Below the pieces are notes generated by a model that worked only from the letters and a program-made list of their open reading frames with translations, had not been told where the DNA came from and searched no databases. A stretch of DNA of 64,000 nt. Origin: Dyella sp. A6. GTDB lineage: Bacteria > Pseudomonadota > Gammaproteobacteria > Xanthomonadales > Rhodanobacteraceae. Positions 11,495 through 22,745 of the stretch are shown one piece after another; the stretch's first letter is position 1; every line of letters begins with the position of its first letter. A program made the position numbers and the translations under genes. The DNA lies in NCBI RefSeq assembly GCF_036320485.1, contig NZ_CP132911.1:2480001-2544000 (forward strand). The letters are read 5' to 3'.

Positions 11495-13561
11495 ATGGCA
11501 TCCAGCACCTATTCGTTCCGCGACCAGATCGTCGGCAGTCTGCTCCGCACCAAGCGACCGGACGTGCCGCTGGGCGTGGCGATCCGCAATACCGCCGCGG
11601 TTGTGCTGCCGCTGGGGATCGGCATGGCCAGCGGGCACACGGCGATCGGTCTGGGCATCGGTGCCGGCGCGCTGGACACCATGTTTTCCGACCAGCCCGG
11701 CCCGTACCGGCAACGCATCTCGCGCCTGCTGCTGGCCTCGCTGGCCGCGTGCCTCGCTTCGCTGTGCGGCTTCCAGCTCGGCACCGACCTGCTGCCGATG
11801 CTGGCGGCCACGCTGGCCTGCGGCTTCTTCGGCGGCCTGCTGGTGGTGTTTGGCACCGACATCGCGCGGGTCGGCATGACCAGCATGATCCTGCTGGTGA
11901 TCACCGCCGCCGAACCGATTCCGCGACTGGCCGACGCACTGGGTGCCTCGCTGCTGATTTTCGCCGGCGGCCTGTTGCTGGCGCTGTTCTCGGTGGCGGC
12001 ATGGCCGCTGCAGCGCTACGGCCCGGAACGCATGGCGCTGGGCGGGGTCTATCGCGGGCTGGCAGCGCTGGCGCGACAGACCGCACACGATCACGACGAC
12101 GCTCCCGCGCTCACCGATGCGATGACCGGCCTGCAGCAGACCCTGCTCGGCCGGCACCGTGCACATGGCCGCGCGATGGAGGCCTTCGGCGTGCTGCTGG
12201 AACTGGCCGAGCGGATCCGCCTGGAACTGGTGGCCATCGTCGAGACGCATGCCGAGCCGTCCATGCATGCCACGCTGCGCGAGGACACCGCGCAGGTGCT
12301 CGAGGACATTGCCGCCGCGCTCGACGCCGGCGAGAGCCCCGCCCGCGCCGACCTGGCGCTGCAGCAGCTGCGTGCGCATCAAGACACCCAGGACAGCGGC
12401 GTCATGACCATCCATGCCCACGCGCTTTCCGGTCAGCTGGCCGCGGCCATCCGCAATGCCGACTGGGCCGGCAGCCGCGGCGAGGTGCGCGCTGCCCATG
12501 CGGAGCTGCGCCTGCCCCGCGCCCTGCGCGGCAGCGCCGCCCTGGCCACCCTGCGCGCCAACCTGAGCATGCGCTCGGTGGCTTTCCGCCACGCCCTGCG
12601 CTGCGCGGTGTGCCTCAGCACGGCCCTGCTGATCTCGCGGCTATGGCAGCTGCCGCACGGATACTGGCTGCCGATGACCGTCGCCATCGTGCTACGCCCG
12701 GACTTCGCCGCCACGTTCAACTTCGGCCTGTTGCGGGTGGTCGGTACCGTGCTTGGTCTGGTCCTGACCACCACCCTGCTGTTCATCACGCCCGACCAGC
12801 CGTGGGCACACCTGGCCCTGATGGCACTGCTGTGCATGGCGTTCCGTTACCTGGCAACGGCCCATTACGGCATCGCGGTGGCGACCCTGACGGGTACGGT
12901 GGTGATCCTGCTGTCGTTCGAAGGCGTGGCGTCGGGTACCGCCGTCGTCGACCGCGCGATCAACACCGCGCTTGGCTCGGGCATGGCCTTGCTGGCCTAC
13001 GTGGTGTGGCCGACCTGGGAGCGCTCGCGTGCACGCAGTACGCTGGCAAACATGCTGGATGCCTACGCGAACTATCTGACCGCCCTGGCATCGCCGACAC
13101 ATCGCGATGCCCATCGCGAAGCACGCACCGCCGCCCGCACGGCGCGCACCAACGCGCAGGCATCGCTGGACCGGATGCGTGCCGAACCGGCCACGCCCGC
13201 ATCCCTGCTGGAACTGGCAAGTGCGCTGTTCGCCAACGGCAACCGGCTGGCACGCACCGCGATGACGCTGGAGGCATTTGTCGACGAACGCGGGCAAGGC
13301 CAGAATTCGTCCGAAATCGCAGCCTTCGTCATGCATGCGGCAACGGCACTGCACGAGATCGCCGGCGCGCTGCGCGACACCCGCCGCCCCGGCGCTCTGC
13401 CTGACCTGCGTACCGAGCAGCGCTCGCTTTGCAGCCAGCTCGACACCTTGAACGACCCTGCCGCCGCCGCGCAACTGGAACGGATCAGCGACCGCCTGAC
13501 CGACAACGTGAACACGCTGGCCTACGTGGTCGGACGCCAGCCGAGCGTACCGGCCGGCTGA
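11495..13561 (+). CDS. FUSC-family membrane transporter (aromatic acid efflux-like)
   Basis: A 688-residue inner-membrane protein with two similar halves. Each has a cluster of hydrophobic helices (about residues 25-170 and 370-515) followed by a cytoplasmic helical domain. This is the YccS/AaeB/FUSC layout. The second membrane cluster opens with RHALRCAVCLSTALLISR and YWLPMTVAIVLRPDF, which is the core FUSC motif. GGAAAGGA lies 12 bases before ATG 11495, so I chose that start over the ATGs at 11459-11464. It precedes the ACMS decarboxylase gene by 67 bases, which hints at a link with aromatic intermediates, but the substrate is not shown by sequence. Confidence 0.82.
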   Translation: MASSTYSFRDQIVGSLLRTKRPDVPLGVAIRNTAAVVLPLGIGMASGHTAIGLGIGAGALDTMFSDQPGPYRQRISRLLLASLAACLASLCGFQLGTDLLPMLAATLACGFFGGLLVVFGTDIARVGMTSMILLVITAAEPIPRLADALGASLLIFAGGLLLALFSVAAWPLQRYGPERMALGGVYRGLAALARQTAHDHDDAPALTDAMTGLQQTLLGRHRAHGRAMEAFGVLLELAERIRLELVAIVETHAEPSMHATLREDTAQVLEDIAAALDAGESPARADLALQQLRAHQDTQDSGVMTIHAHALSGQLAAAIRNADWAGSRGEVRAAHAELRLPRALRGSAALATLRANLSMRSVAFRHALRCAVCLSTALLISRLWQLPHGYWLPMTVAIVLRPDFAATFNFGLLRVVGTVLGLVLTTTLLFITPDQPWAHLALMALLCMAFRYLATAHYGIAVATLTGTVVILLSFEGVASGTAVVDRAINTALGSGMALLAYVVWPTWERSRARSTLANMLDAYANYLTALASPTHRDAHREARTAARTARTNAQASLDRMRAEPATPASLLELASALFANGNRLARTAMTLEAFVDERGQGQNSSEIAAFVMHAATALHEIAGALRDTRRPGALPDLRTEQRSLCSQLDTLNDPAAAAQLERISDRLTDNVNTLAYVVGRQPSVPAG

Positions 13562-13628
13562 CCGCAGACGTGGCCGATTGCTGCGACCGCGGCACCACGC
13601 CCCAGTCGCGACGGTCTACACTCCGGGC

Positions 13629-14663
13629 ATGCTCAAGATCGATACGCATGCGCACATCCTGCCGCGCGACTGGCCCAACCTCGCCGCCAAATACGGTGAA
13701 GCACGCTTTCCCGTGATGACCCACAGCGACGGCCGCTACCGCATCTACAAGGGCGGCAAGTTTTTCCGCGAAGTCTGGGATTCGGCCTTCGACGCGCAGA
13801 AACGCATCGACGACTACGCCCGCTTCGGCGTGGATGTGCAGGTGATCTCCACCGTACCGGTGCTGTTCTCCTACTGGGCGCCCGGCCACCAGGCACTGGA
13901 GCTGCACCGGCATCTGAACGACCACATGGCCGGCATGTGCCGCGACCACCCGCGCCACTACGCCGGCATCGGCACGGTGCCGCTGCAGGCGCCGAACCTG
14001 GCCGTGCGCGAACTGGAGCGCTGCATCGACGAACTGGGTCTGGCCGGCGTGCAGGTCGGCTCGCACTGCAATGCCTGGAACCTGGATGCGCCGGAACTGT
14101 TCCCGTTCTTCGAGGCCGCCGCCGACCTCGGTGCGGCGGTGATGGTGCACCCGTGGGACATGATGGGCGCGGACAGCATGCCCAAGTACTGGATGCCCTG
14201 GCTGGTCGGCATGCCGGCAGAACAGGCGCGTGCGGCATGCTGCCTGGCTTTCGGCGGCGTGCTGGAACGCCTGCCGAAGCTGCGCGTGATGCTGGCCCAT
14301 GGCGGTGGCAGCTTCCCTTACACCATCGGCCGCATCGAGCATGGCTTCCGCATGCGCCCCGACCTGGTCGCCACCGACAACCCGCGCAACCCCCGCGAAT
14401 ACCTCAAGCAGCTGTATTTCGACTCATGCGTGCACGACGATCGCGCACTGCGCTACCTGCTGGATGTGACCGGCGTCGAGCGCGTCATGCTCGGTACCGA
14501 CTATCCTTTCCCGCTGGGGGAACAGCACCCCGGCAGCGGTATCGAGGCACTCGCGCCCGACGACGCCACCCGTGCCCGGCTGTTCCACGGTACCGCACTG
14601 GAATGGCTGGGACTGCCGATCCAGCGTTTCGTCCACGATGCACACCCACAGGAGCCGGCATGA
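13629..14663 (+). CDS. 2-amino-3-carboxymuconate-6-semialdehyde decarboxylase
   Basis: A 344-residue amidohydrolase-superfamily decarboxylase. The zinc-binding H-x-H is His7 and His9 in KIDTHAHILP. Further ligands lie in MVHPWDMMG, LAHGGGSFPYTIGR and MLGTDYPFPLGE. These match ACMS decarboxylase (NbaD/AmnD-type naming varies), which diverts the kynurenine 3-hydroxyanthranilate product from quinolinate to 2-aminomuconate semialdehyde with loss of CO2. Start ATG 13629 gives the conserved N-terminus. Kynureninase lies downstream, supporting the pathway. The stop overlaps the next ATG in ATGA. Confidence 0.93.
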   Translation: MLKIDTHAHILPRDWPNLAAKYGEARFPVMTHSDGRYRIYKGGKFFREVWDSAFDAQKRIDDYARFGVDVQVISTVPVLFSYWAPGHQALELHRHLNDHMAGMCRDHPRHYAGIGTVPLQAPNLAVRELERCIDELGLAGVQVGSHCNAWNLDAPELFPFFEAAADLGAAVMVHPWDMMGADSMPKYWMPWLVGMPAEQARAACCLAFGGVLERLPKLRVMLAHGGGSFPYTIGRIEHGFRMRPDLVATDNPRNPREYLKQLYFDSCVHDDRALRYLLDVTGVERVMLGTDYPFPLGEQHPGSGIEALAPDDATRARLFHGTALEWLGLPIQRFVHDAHPQEPA

Positions 14664-15193
14664 GCTTTTTGCGCCACACCACCTGCCTGACCGCCGCCGT
14701 ACTGCTCGCCGCGGCGACCGGCACCGCCAGCGCCGCCGACGTCCGCATGGCGGGCGGAAACGTCCACTTCACCACACCGTCCAACTGGGTCGACATCATG
14801 CAGACCCAGGGCGACCCCGAAGTCCATGTGTTCCAGGTGCCCGACCCGTCGCCCACCGGCGACAACAGTCTCGCCCGCGTCACCGTCACGGTGAAACAGT
14901 CGCCTGACCTGTTCACCTTCAATACCTACCGCAACGACGCCGACGCCAAGGCCAAGCAGCTCGCCGACTACCGCGCCGTCCCGCTGCCCGGCGACGACCC
15001 CAACGGCAACGCCTACACGGCGCGCGAGAACGGTACCCAGTTCGACTACACCGAGTACTACTGGTTCAAGGACGGCCACGCCATCCAGTTGCGCTGCGTA
15101 CGTCCGGCCACCACCCAGGCCGGCGCGCGCTGGACCAGTGCCTTCGACAAGGGCTGCCACAGCCTTGCCGCCCAGCTGGGCCGGACCGGCTGA
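14660..15193 (+). CDS. Exported protein of unknown function coupled to ACMS decarboxylase
   Basis: A 177-residue protein whose ATG overlaps the stop of the decarboxylase gene. A Sec signal peptide covers roughly residues 1-26 (positive start, hydrophobic core, TASA-AD cleavage), so the mature protein is probably periplasmic. There are two cysteines in the mature part, in LRCVRP and KGCHS, that could form a disulfide. I do not recognise a family. Its place between two kynurenine-pathway genes may reflect operon position only. GGAG lies 6 bases before the ATG. Confidence 0.75.
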   Translation: MSFLRHTTCLTAAVLLAAATGTASAADVRMAGGNVHFTTPSNWVDIMQTQGDPEVHVFQVPDPSPTGDNSLARVTVTVKQSPDLFTFNTYRNDADAKAKQLADYRAVPLPGDDPNGNAYTARENGTQFDYTEYYWFKDGHAIQLRCVRPATTQAGARWTSAFDKGCHSLAAQLGRTG

Positions 15194-15282
15194 TCCACGC
15201 CACCCGATCCACGCGCCAGCGTGCCGGCGGCGCCACTGATGTGGCTCTGCCGGTCATGTTCCGCACGACCCGAGACGTTCCC

Positions 15283-16569
15283 ATGTTGCAAGCCTTCGAA
15301 GCCAACCTCGCCTGGGCGCAGGCCGCCGATGCCGCCGACCCGCTGCGCGGCTTCCGCGATGAGTTCCTGATCCCGCCACACGAGGGCCGCGACGGCCATT
15401 ACTTCTGCGGCAATTCGCTCGGCCTGCAGCCGCGTGCGGTGCGCGCCGCGATCGATGCCGAACTGGATTACTGGGGCGAGCTCGGCGTGGAGGGCCACTT
15501 CAAGGGCCGCCTGCCGTGGATGGACTACCACGAGTTCGTGCGCGACCACCTGGCCGAGGTGGTCGGCGCGCGGCCATCCGAAGTGGTGGCCATGAACACG
15601 CTGGGCGTGAACCTGCACCTGATGATGGTGAGCTTCTACCGGCCGACCGCCGAGCGGCCGGCGATCCTGATCGAGTCCGGCGCGTTTCCCACCGACCGCT
15701 ATGCGGTGGAATCGCAGATCCGCTTCCACGGCTTCGATCCGGCCGATGCATTGATCGAAGTGCAAGCCGACGAACCCAACGGCACCCTGTCGATGGCAGC
15801 GTTCGAGCGCGTGTTCGCCGAACACGGTTCGCGCATCGCACTGGCGATGCTGCCCGGCATCCAGTATCGAACGGGCCAGGCCTTCGACCTCGCGGCCATC
15901 ACGCAGCTGGCACGCCGGCATGGCTGTGCGATGGGCTTCGACCTGGCCCATGCGGTGGGCAACCTGCCACTGGCGCTGCACGACAGCGGCGCCGACTTCG
16001 CCATCTGGTGCAGCTACAAGTACCTCAACAGCGGCCCCGGCGCGGTGGGCGGCGCGTTCGTGCACGAACGCCATGCACAGGCCGTGCTGCCGCGCTTCGC
16101 CGGCTGGTGGGGCCACGACAAGACCACCCGCTTCCAGATGGGACCGGAGTTCGTGCCGACCGCCGGCGCCGATGGCTGGCAGCTGTCCAACCCGCCGATT
16201 CTCGCGCTGGTGCCGTTGCGCGTGTCGCTGGAGATGTTCCATCGCGCCGGCATGTCACGGCTGCGCCAGAAGTCGCTGCAACTGACCGGTTACCTGGAGT
16301 GGCTGGTGAACACGCAGCTCAACGACACACTGGAGATCGTGACCCCGGCCGAACCGGCCCGCCGCGGTGCACAGCTCTCCATCCGCGTGCGCGCCGGCCG
16401 CGAACGCGGGCGCGCCCTGTTCGAGCAGCTGATGGCCCAGGGCATCATCGGCGACTGGCGCGAACCCGACGTGATCCGCATTTCGCCGGCGCCGCTGTAC
16501 AACCGGTTCGCGGACTGCCTGGCGTTTGCCGAAGCGGTTCGCCGCTGGGCCGACGGCGCCGCGGGCTGA
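15283..16569 (+). CDS. kynU: Kynureninase
   Basis: A PLP-dependent fold-type I enzyme of 428 residues that hydrolyses kynurenine or 3-hydroxykynurenine to anthranilate or 3-hydroxyanthranilate plus alanine. The N-terminal FCGNSLGLQPR and the phosphate-loop region NTLGVNLHLMM are typical. The PLP lysine is Lys246 in WCSYKYLNSGPG, and the pocket segment GWWGHDKTTRF is characteristic. I chose ATG 15283 over the in-frame ATGs at 15241 and 15256 because kynureninases start just before the first helix. It follows the exported-protein gene by 89 bases and is convergent with the M61 protease gene. Confidence 0.96.
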   Translation: MLQAFEANLAWAQAADAADPLRGFRDEFLIPPHEGRDGHYFCGNSLGLQPRAVRAAIDAELDYWGELGVEGHFKGRLPWMDYHEFVRDHLAEVVGARPSEVVAMNTLGVNLHLMMVSFYRPTAERPAILIESGAFPTDRYAVESQIRFHGFDPADALIEVQADEPNGTLSMAAFERVFAEHGSRIALAMLPGIQYRTGQAFDLAAITQLARRHGCAMGFDLAHAVGNLPLALHDSGADFAIWCSYKYLNSGPGAVGGAFVHERHAQAVLPRFAGWWGHDKTTRFQMGPEFVPTAGADGWQLSNPPILALVPLRVSLEMFHRAGMSRLRQKSLQLTGYLEWLVNTQLNDTLEIVTPAEPARRGAQLSIRVRAGRERGRALFEQLMAQGIIGDWREPDVIRISPAPLYNRFADCLAFAEAVRRWADGAAG

Positions 16570-16614
16570 CAAGCCGCGCGGCACCTTCCCGGCAGGAAAT
16601 GCGGCCGCATCCCG

Positions 16615-18519
16615 TCAGTTCGTCGCATCCATGCGCCGGGGCGCCAGGATCGTCTTCAGCACGTCCGCTTGCCCGGCGATCCGCACCAAGTGGGGGTATT
16701 TCAGCCCGCCGGTGTAATGCACCGCATACGTCCGGGTGAGGCCGTCGCCTGCCGCACGAATGCGCAGCGGCTGCGCGTCGCGCTGCGCACGCACGATCGC
16801 CTGGCGCAGGAGCGCCGGTGTATAGGCACGACCATCGACCGCCACCAGCGTCATGCCCGGCGCCAGGCCGGCCTTGAATGCCGGGCCGTTCCACAGCACA
16901 TCGCCGATGCTGCCGTCGGGGCGCACGAACAGGCCGACCGAGAACATCGCATTGGTGCCCATGGCGCTGAATTCGCCATTGCCCACGTGTTCGATCGCGT
17001 GCTGGTAACGCGACGGCTTGTCGGTATAGACCAGCTGCCAGCCACTGCCCTCCAGGCCTGACAGCAGGGGCACCTGGTTGCCCGTGCCGTCCAGCCAGCC
17101 GTGCAGGAAACCGGCCCAGTCATACGGCTGCACCGCATCGAGCGCGGCAATCACATCGTCGAAGGTATAGGTACGGGTGACGTCGCTGCCGTTGTCGATG
17201 CCGAAGAAGCGCCGGGCGAAATCATCCAGCGAGCGCCGGCCATGACTGAGCTGCCGGATCCTGGTATCCACCGCCAGCCACAGCAACTGCCCTTCGGGAT
17301 AGAAGTCGGTACCGCGCCGCCAGTTGGACCATGCCATCGGCGCGCCGTACAGCAGCTGCGCCGCAGTCGCGGTATCCGTGAGCGGCCGCCAGTCACGCCC
17401 GGGGCGATGCATCAGCATGGCGGCGCGATACGCCACCGCATCACGCCAGTCCTGCGGCGCCCACAGCCCGCTGCGCACGGTCAGCATGTCGCCCAGGTAC
17501 ACCGTGAGCCCCTCGTACACCCACAGCATGCCGGTGTGTTCAGGCTGCTCGAAGTCGGGTTGCCACAACCTGGCCGGGCGCCTGAACTTGCCGTTCCAGG
17601 AATGGGTGTATTCGTGCGGCAGCAACGAGGCGTCGAGCATGAAATGCGCCGGATCGCCAAACATCCGGGTACCGCCGCGGGCACGGTCGTCGCTGGACTG
17701 GTGATGCTCCAGGCCACCGGTCGACGTGTGGTCGCTGAGCGTCAGCAGGAAGTGGTAGTCGCGGTAGTGATGCGCGTGGAACAACGCCTGCGCCTGGACG
17801 ACCAGTTGCCGGTAGTCCTGGATCTGCGCCGGGGTGATCCGCAACGCCTGCGCATCGTCGGCCACCATGTCGAGGAAGCGGTGCACCGTCGAGCCCTTCG
17901 GGGTGAGATCGACCTGCCGGAAATAGCGGCCGGCGATCACCGGCGAATCGACCAGCGTATTGAACGGCACCGGCTTGAAACGGACCCGGCCACCGTCACG
18001 CCCGGCCGTTTCCAGTGCGGATGCATAGCTCCAGCCGGCGGGTATCACCATCGTGGGCAGGAACAGCTGCTGCCTGGTCGGCTCGCCACCGCGATACAAG
18101 GCAACATGTTCCCAGGTCAGGTCCATCAGGTTCGGCGTGATCCGATCCGTATCCGGAAACTGGAAGCGGATATCCAGGCAGTCGACACCGGCCGGCACCA
18201 CCAGATGAAACGTGAACATGTCGACCGGGTCGCGCCTCCAGGCGATGCGCTGGCCGCCGGCGGTGATCTGCAAGCCCATCATCGTGCCGATCGGGCCATC
18301 CGGCGCGTGGTCGCCGGGAATGTACTTCGGGTAGTACAGCGTCAGCTTGCCGGGCGATACCGGCATCACCTCGTGCACGTACAGCAGCTTCTGCGCCGGA
18401 TCGGGCAGGCGCACCGTCAGCGCGACCGGCTCTGGCGGCGTAGCTGCATGCACCAGGACCGCGCACGGCAGGCCGAGCACCAGGGCAAGCATGCCCGCAA
18501 TCAATTGCCATCGTTTCAT
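16615..18519 (-). CDS. M61-family metallopeptidase with PDZ domain, exported
   Basis: A 634-residue protein with a signal peptide of about 25 residues (LALVLGLPCAVLVHA). The zinc motif is HEYTH, His302-Glu303 to His306, with the downstream glutamate in WVYEGLTVYLG about 36 residues later. This is the M61 glycyl-aminopeptidase-like pattern. A PDZ domain covers about residues 530-615, around MFSVGLFVRPDGSIGDV and APGMTLVAVDGR. It probably works in the periplasm. The gene is monocistronic between kynU (convergent) and proA. Confidence 0.9.
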   Translation of the reverse strand: MKRWQLIAGMLALVLGLPCAVLVHAATPPEPVALTVRLPDPAQKLLYVHEVMPVSPGKLTLYYPKYIPGDHAPDGPIGTMMGLQITAGGQRIAWRRDPVDMFTFHLVVPAGVDCLDIRFQFPDTDRITPNLMDLTWEHVALYRGGEPTRQQLFLPTMVIPAGWSYASALETAGRDGGRVRFKPVPFNTLVDSPVIAGRYFRQVDLTPKGSTVHRFLDMVADDAQALRITPAQIQDYRQLVVQAQALFHAHHYRDYHFLLTLSDHTSTGGLEHHQSSDDRARGGTRMFGDPAHFMLDASLLPHEYTHSWNGKFRRPARLWQPDFEQPEHTGMLWVYEGLTVYLGDMLTVRSGLWAPQDWRDAVAYRAAMLMHRPGRDWRPLTDTATAAQLLYGAPMAWSNWRRGTDFYPEGQLLWLAVDTRIRQLSHGRRSLDDFARRFFGIDNGSDVTRTYTFDDVIAALDAVQPYDWAGFLHGWLDGTGNQVPLLSGLEGSGWQLVYTDKPSRYQHAIEHVGNGEFSAMGTNAMFSVGLFVRPDGSIGDVLWNGPAFKAGLAPGMTLVAVDGRAYTPALLRQAIVRAQRDAQPLRIRAAGDGLTRTYAVHYTGGLKYPHLVRIAGQADVLKTILAPRRMDATN

Positions 18520-18549
18520 GCTTCCCCCACGTTGTCGGCTGATGCGGCG

Positions 18550-18575
18550 CCTGCGCCGGCGTCATCCGGCGCAGG
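18550..18575 (-). terminator. GC-rich hairpin downstream of proA
   Basis: CCTGCGCCGG at 18550-18559 and CCGGCGCAGG at 18566-18575 form a perfect 10-base stem with a 6-base loop. It lies about 70 bases after the proA stop, at the end of the arginine/proline block and before the M61 gene. It has no T-run. Confidence 0.45.
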
Positions 18576-18641
18576 TCGCCCTGCGTTGGCACTGAAGCGC
18601 CTGCGCGCGGAATTTTCAAGCGGCAGCGACAGCCAGGCTGC

Positions 18642-19903
<1,262 letters not shown>

Positions 19904-19907
<4 letters not shown>

Positions 19908-21079
19908 GCCTCAATGCCTCCTCGGTTCTCGGCGTCGACCCATGTCACCAGATCATCGCGGTGCACGACTTCGCTGCCGTAGGTGAAGCCAAGCACGGCT
20001 TCGATGTCCCTGCTGTGCTGGCCGGCAATACGGCGCACTTCGCCAGCGGCGTACTGGCTGAGACCACGCGCCACGACCTGGCCGCCGGCGTCGACGATAT
20101 CCACGAGATCACCACGCAGGAACTCGCCCAGCGCATCGGTGATACCACCGGGCAGCAGCGATGCGTGGCCCGCGGCCAGGGCACGTGCCGCACCGGCATC
20201 CACGCGAATGCGCCCCGATGCTGCGGGTGCATGACGCAGCCAATACTTGCGTGCCTGCATGCGCGTGCCGGTGGCGGCGATCAGGGTGCCATGCAACCGG
20301 CCATGCTGCAGTGCCTGCACGGTCGCCTCATCGCGCCCGCTGAACAAGACAGTGGGAACGCCAGCCGCTGCCGCCTTGGTAGCCGCTTCTAGCTTGGTGC
20401 GCATACCGCCAGTACCGACCGCACTGCCACTGCCGCCCGCCATTGCCATCACCTGCGGGGTGAGTACCTCGACCCGAAGCATGGGCTCGGCCTGGGGCTC
20501 AATGCGGGGGTCGGCGCTGTACAGCGCATCGATGTCCGAAGCGATCAGCAACAGGTCTGCATCGACCAGCGCCGCGACGATCGCCGCCAGATTGTCGTTG
20601 TCGCCCAGCTTCAGCTCGTCCACCGCCACCGTGTCGTTCTCGTTGATCACCGGCAGCACATCCAGCATCAGCAGGCTGCGCAGCGTCGCCCGTGCGTTCA
20701 GGTAGCGACGGCGGTTGCGCAGGTCGTCATGGGTCAGCAGCACCTGCGCCACCGGCCGCCCGAGCAACGATTGCCACAACGCGATCATCGGCGCCTGGCC
20801 CAGCGCGGCAAGGGCCTGCCGCTCCACGATGTCGCCGCGCGCGGGCGCATGCTGGCGCAACAGGGCGCGACCGGCCGCCACCGCTCCGGATGACACCAGC
20901 ACGACCTGCCGCCCAGACGCGAGGCTGGCGGACACGAATCCGGCCAGGGCTTCGGCATAGCGAGTGGTCAGTCCGCCGCCGTCCGCCGCAAGCAGGTTGC
21001 TGCCGACCTTCAGCACCGCCCGGCGCCACGCAGGCAGCGGTTGTGCCGGCAGGCTTTCGCCATGCGACACCGCACTCAT
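19904..21079 (-). CDS. proB: Glutamate 5-kinase
   Basis: This enzyme phosphorylates glutamate for proline synthesis and is normally feedback-inhibited by proline. The 391-residue protein has the amino-acid kinase domain (VLKVGSNLL at the start, [39 protein letters not shown]) and a C-terminal PUA domain from about residue 285. It overlaps proA downstream and a cupin gene upstream, each by 4 bases. Confidence 0.97.
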
Positions 21080-21435
21080 GTGGAAGCATCCCTTGGCGCG
21101 GCGACCCGGTCGCCATGGCTTTTCGGTGACGAAACCACCAGAAAGCGCACGTCGGCACGGCTTTCGTTACGCATCTGGTGGGCGGCCCCGGGCGGCACGT
21201 GCAGCCCCTGCCCCGGGCCAAGCCGGTAGAGCGCCTCATCCATTTCAAGCACGGCCTCGCCAACCAACACGTAGAAAAACTGTCGCGCGCGGACGTGGCG
21301 ATGGCGCTGTTCCATCGCACCGGCCGGCATCTGCTCCTCGATCACACTGAGATCCTCGCCGGCCAACAGGTGCCAGCCATCGCAACTCCGCCCCCAGCGA
21401 TAGTGCTCGACATTGCCCGCATCGACCACCGACAT
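21076..21435 (-). CDS. Small cupin-domain protein
   Basis: A 119-residue single-domain cupin. The metal-binding motif 1 is seen in EQRHRHVRARQFFYVLVGEAVLEMD (residue breaks mine: G-x5-H-x-H type) and motif 2 in PGAAHQMRN. It overlaps proB by 4 bases and follows argH by 12 bases, so it belongs to the same transcript. No arginine- or proline-pathway step is known to use a cupin of this kind. It could be a small isomerase, dioxygenase or metabolite-binding regulator. Confidence 0.85.
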   Translation of the reverse strand: MSVVDAGNVEHYRWGRSCDGWHLLAGEDLSVIEEQMPAGAMEQRHRHVRARQFFYVLVGEAVLEMDEALYRLGPGQGLHVPPGAAHQMRNESRADVRFLVVSSPKSHGDRVAAPRDAST

Positions 21436-21447
21436 GATGTTCTCCGT

Positions 21448-22743
21448 TTAGACGTCCAGACGTCCAAGTCTAGCGCGCAAATCGTCCAGACGCAGGCTCT
21501 CACCCGAACCCGGCGACACGCGCTGGGTCAGGCTCTGCTCGGGCGTGCGCCCCGCACCTGCCGAAGCCGCCGCCTCGGCGGCGGCGCGGTACGCATCGCG
21601 GAACGGGACACCGGCCGCGGCCTGCTCGATCGCCACGTCGGTGGCATACATCGCGGGCTCGATCGCCTGGCGCATCGCCGCCTCATTCCAATCCAGCCGG
21701 GCCAGCAGGTCCGGCACCAGTTCCAGCGCCATCAGGCCATGCCGTACGCCGTGGAAGATCGAACCCTTGGAGAACTGCAGATCGCGCTGGTAGCCGGTCG
21801 GCAGCGACAGCAGCTGCTCGATCTCGGTACGCGCCGCCGCCACGCTGGCATAGCTGGCACGCAGCAGTTCCACCACGTCGGGGTTGCGCTTGTTGGGCAT
21901 GATCGAGCTGCCAGTGGTGTATTCCGGCGGCAGCGAGACGAAGCCGAATTCGGCGGTGGTGAACAGCGACAGGTCCCAGGCCAGCCGACGCAGGTCGAGC
22001 ATGGCAGCACCGATAGCCTCCAGCACGGCGATCTCGTACTTGCCGCGCGACAACTGGGCGTAGATCGGACTGACCTGCATGCGCGCGAAGCCGAGCGCCG
22101 TCGTGGTATGCGCGCGGTCCAGCGGCAGGTTCACGCCGTAGCCGGCAGCAGTGCCCAGCGGATTCGCGTCGATCAGCTCGCGCGTGCCGCGTGCGCGATA
22201 GGCATTGTCGATGAAGCCCTCGGCGAAACCGGCGAACCACATCCCGGTGGACGACACCACCGCACGCTGCAGATGGGTGTAGCCCGGCAGCGGAATCGCC
22301 GGCTGCGCGGCACGGTCGAGGCAGACCTGCGCGATGGCGCGGCAATGCGTCTCCAGCGCTTCGAGCTTTTCCTTCAGCCACAGCCGCGTGGCAACCAGCA
22401 CCTGATCGTTGCGGCTGCGCCCGGTGTGCACGCGACGGCCGGCATCGCCTAGGCGCTCGGTGAGCCGCGCCTCGATGGCAGAATGGCCGTCCTCGTAGCG
22501 CTCGTCCAGCACGAAGGTTCCCGCACTGAAATCCTCGGCCAGCGCGTCAAGCTCGCGCTTCAGCGCCACCGCCTCGTCGGCACTTACCACGCCGATGTGC
22601 GCCAACCCTTCCACGTGCGCCTTGCTGGCGGCGATATCGTGCAGGAAAAACTCGCGGTCCAGCACCACGTCGTCACCGGCGAGGAAACGCATGATGCGCT
22701 GGTCGATCTGGATACCTGATTTCTGCCAGAGAGGTTGTGTCAT
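21448..22743 (-). CDS. argH: Argininosuccinate lyase
   Basis: This enzyme cleaves argininosuccinate to arginine and fumarate, the last step of arginine synthesis. The 431-residue protein belongs to the fumarase/aspartase superfamily. The signature [12 protein letters not shown] is present, with the catalytic serine, along with GYTHLQRAV and TGRSRNDQV. The start [10 protein letters not shown] at 22743 follows a repeat-containing spacer after argC. Confidence 0.97.
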   Translation of the reverse strand: MTQPLWQKSGIQIDQRIMRFLAGDDVVLDREFFLHDIAASKAHVEGLAHIGVVSADEAVALKRELDALAEDFSAGTFVLDERYEDGHSAIEARLTERLGDAGRRVHTGRSRNDQVLVATRLWLKEKLEALETHCRAIAQVCLDRAAQPAIPLPGYTHLQRAVVSSTGMWFAGFAEGFIDNAYRARGTRELIDANPLGTAAGYGVNLPLDRAHTTTALGFARMQVSPIYAQLSRGKYEIAVLEAIGAAMLDLRRLAWDLSLFTTAEFGFVSLPPEYTTGSSIMPNKRNPDVVELLRASYASVAAARTEIEQLLSLPTGYQRDLQFSKGSIFHGVRHGLMALELVPDLLARLDWNEAAMRQAIEPAMYATDVAIEQAAAGVPFRDAYRAAAEAAASAGAGRTPEQSLTQRVSPGSGESLRLDDLRARLGRLDV

Positions 22744-22745
22744 GG

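Noticed and set aside
9391..11508. A 705-codon minus-strand frame opposite efpL and sqdB
   Set aside because: It spans two recognised plus-strand genes and their spacer with no recognisable motif; codon-position mirror artefact.
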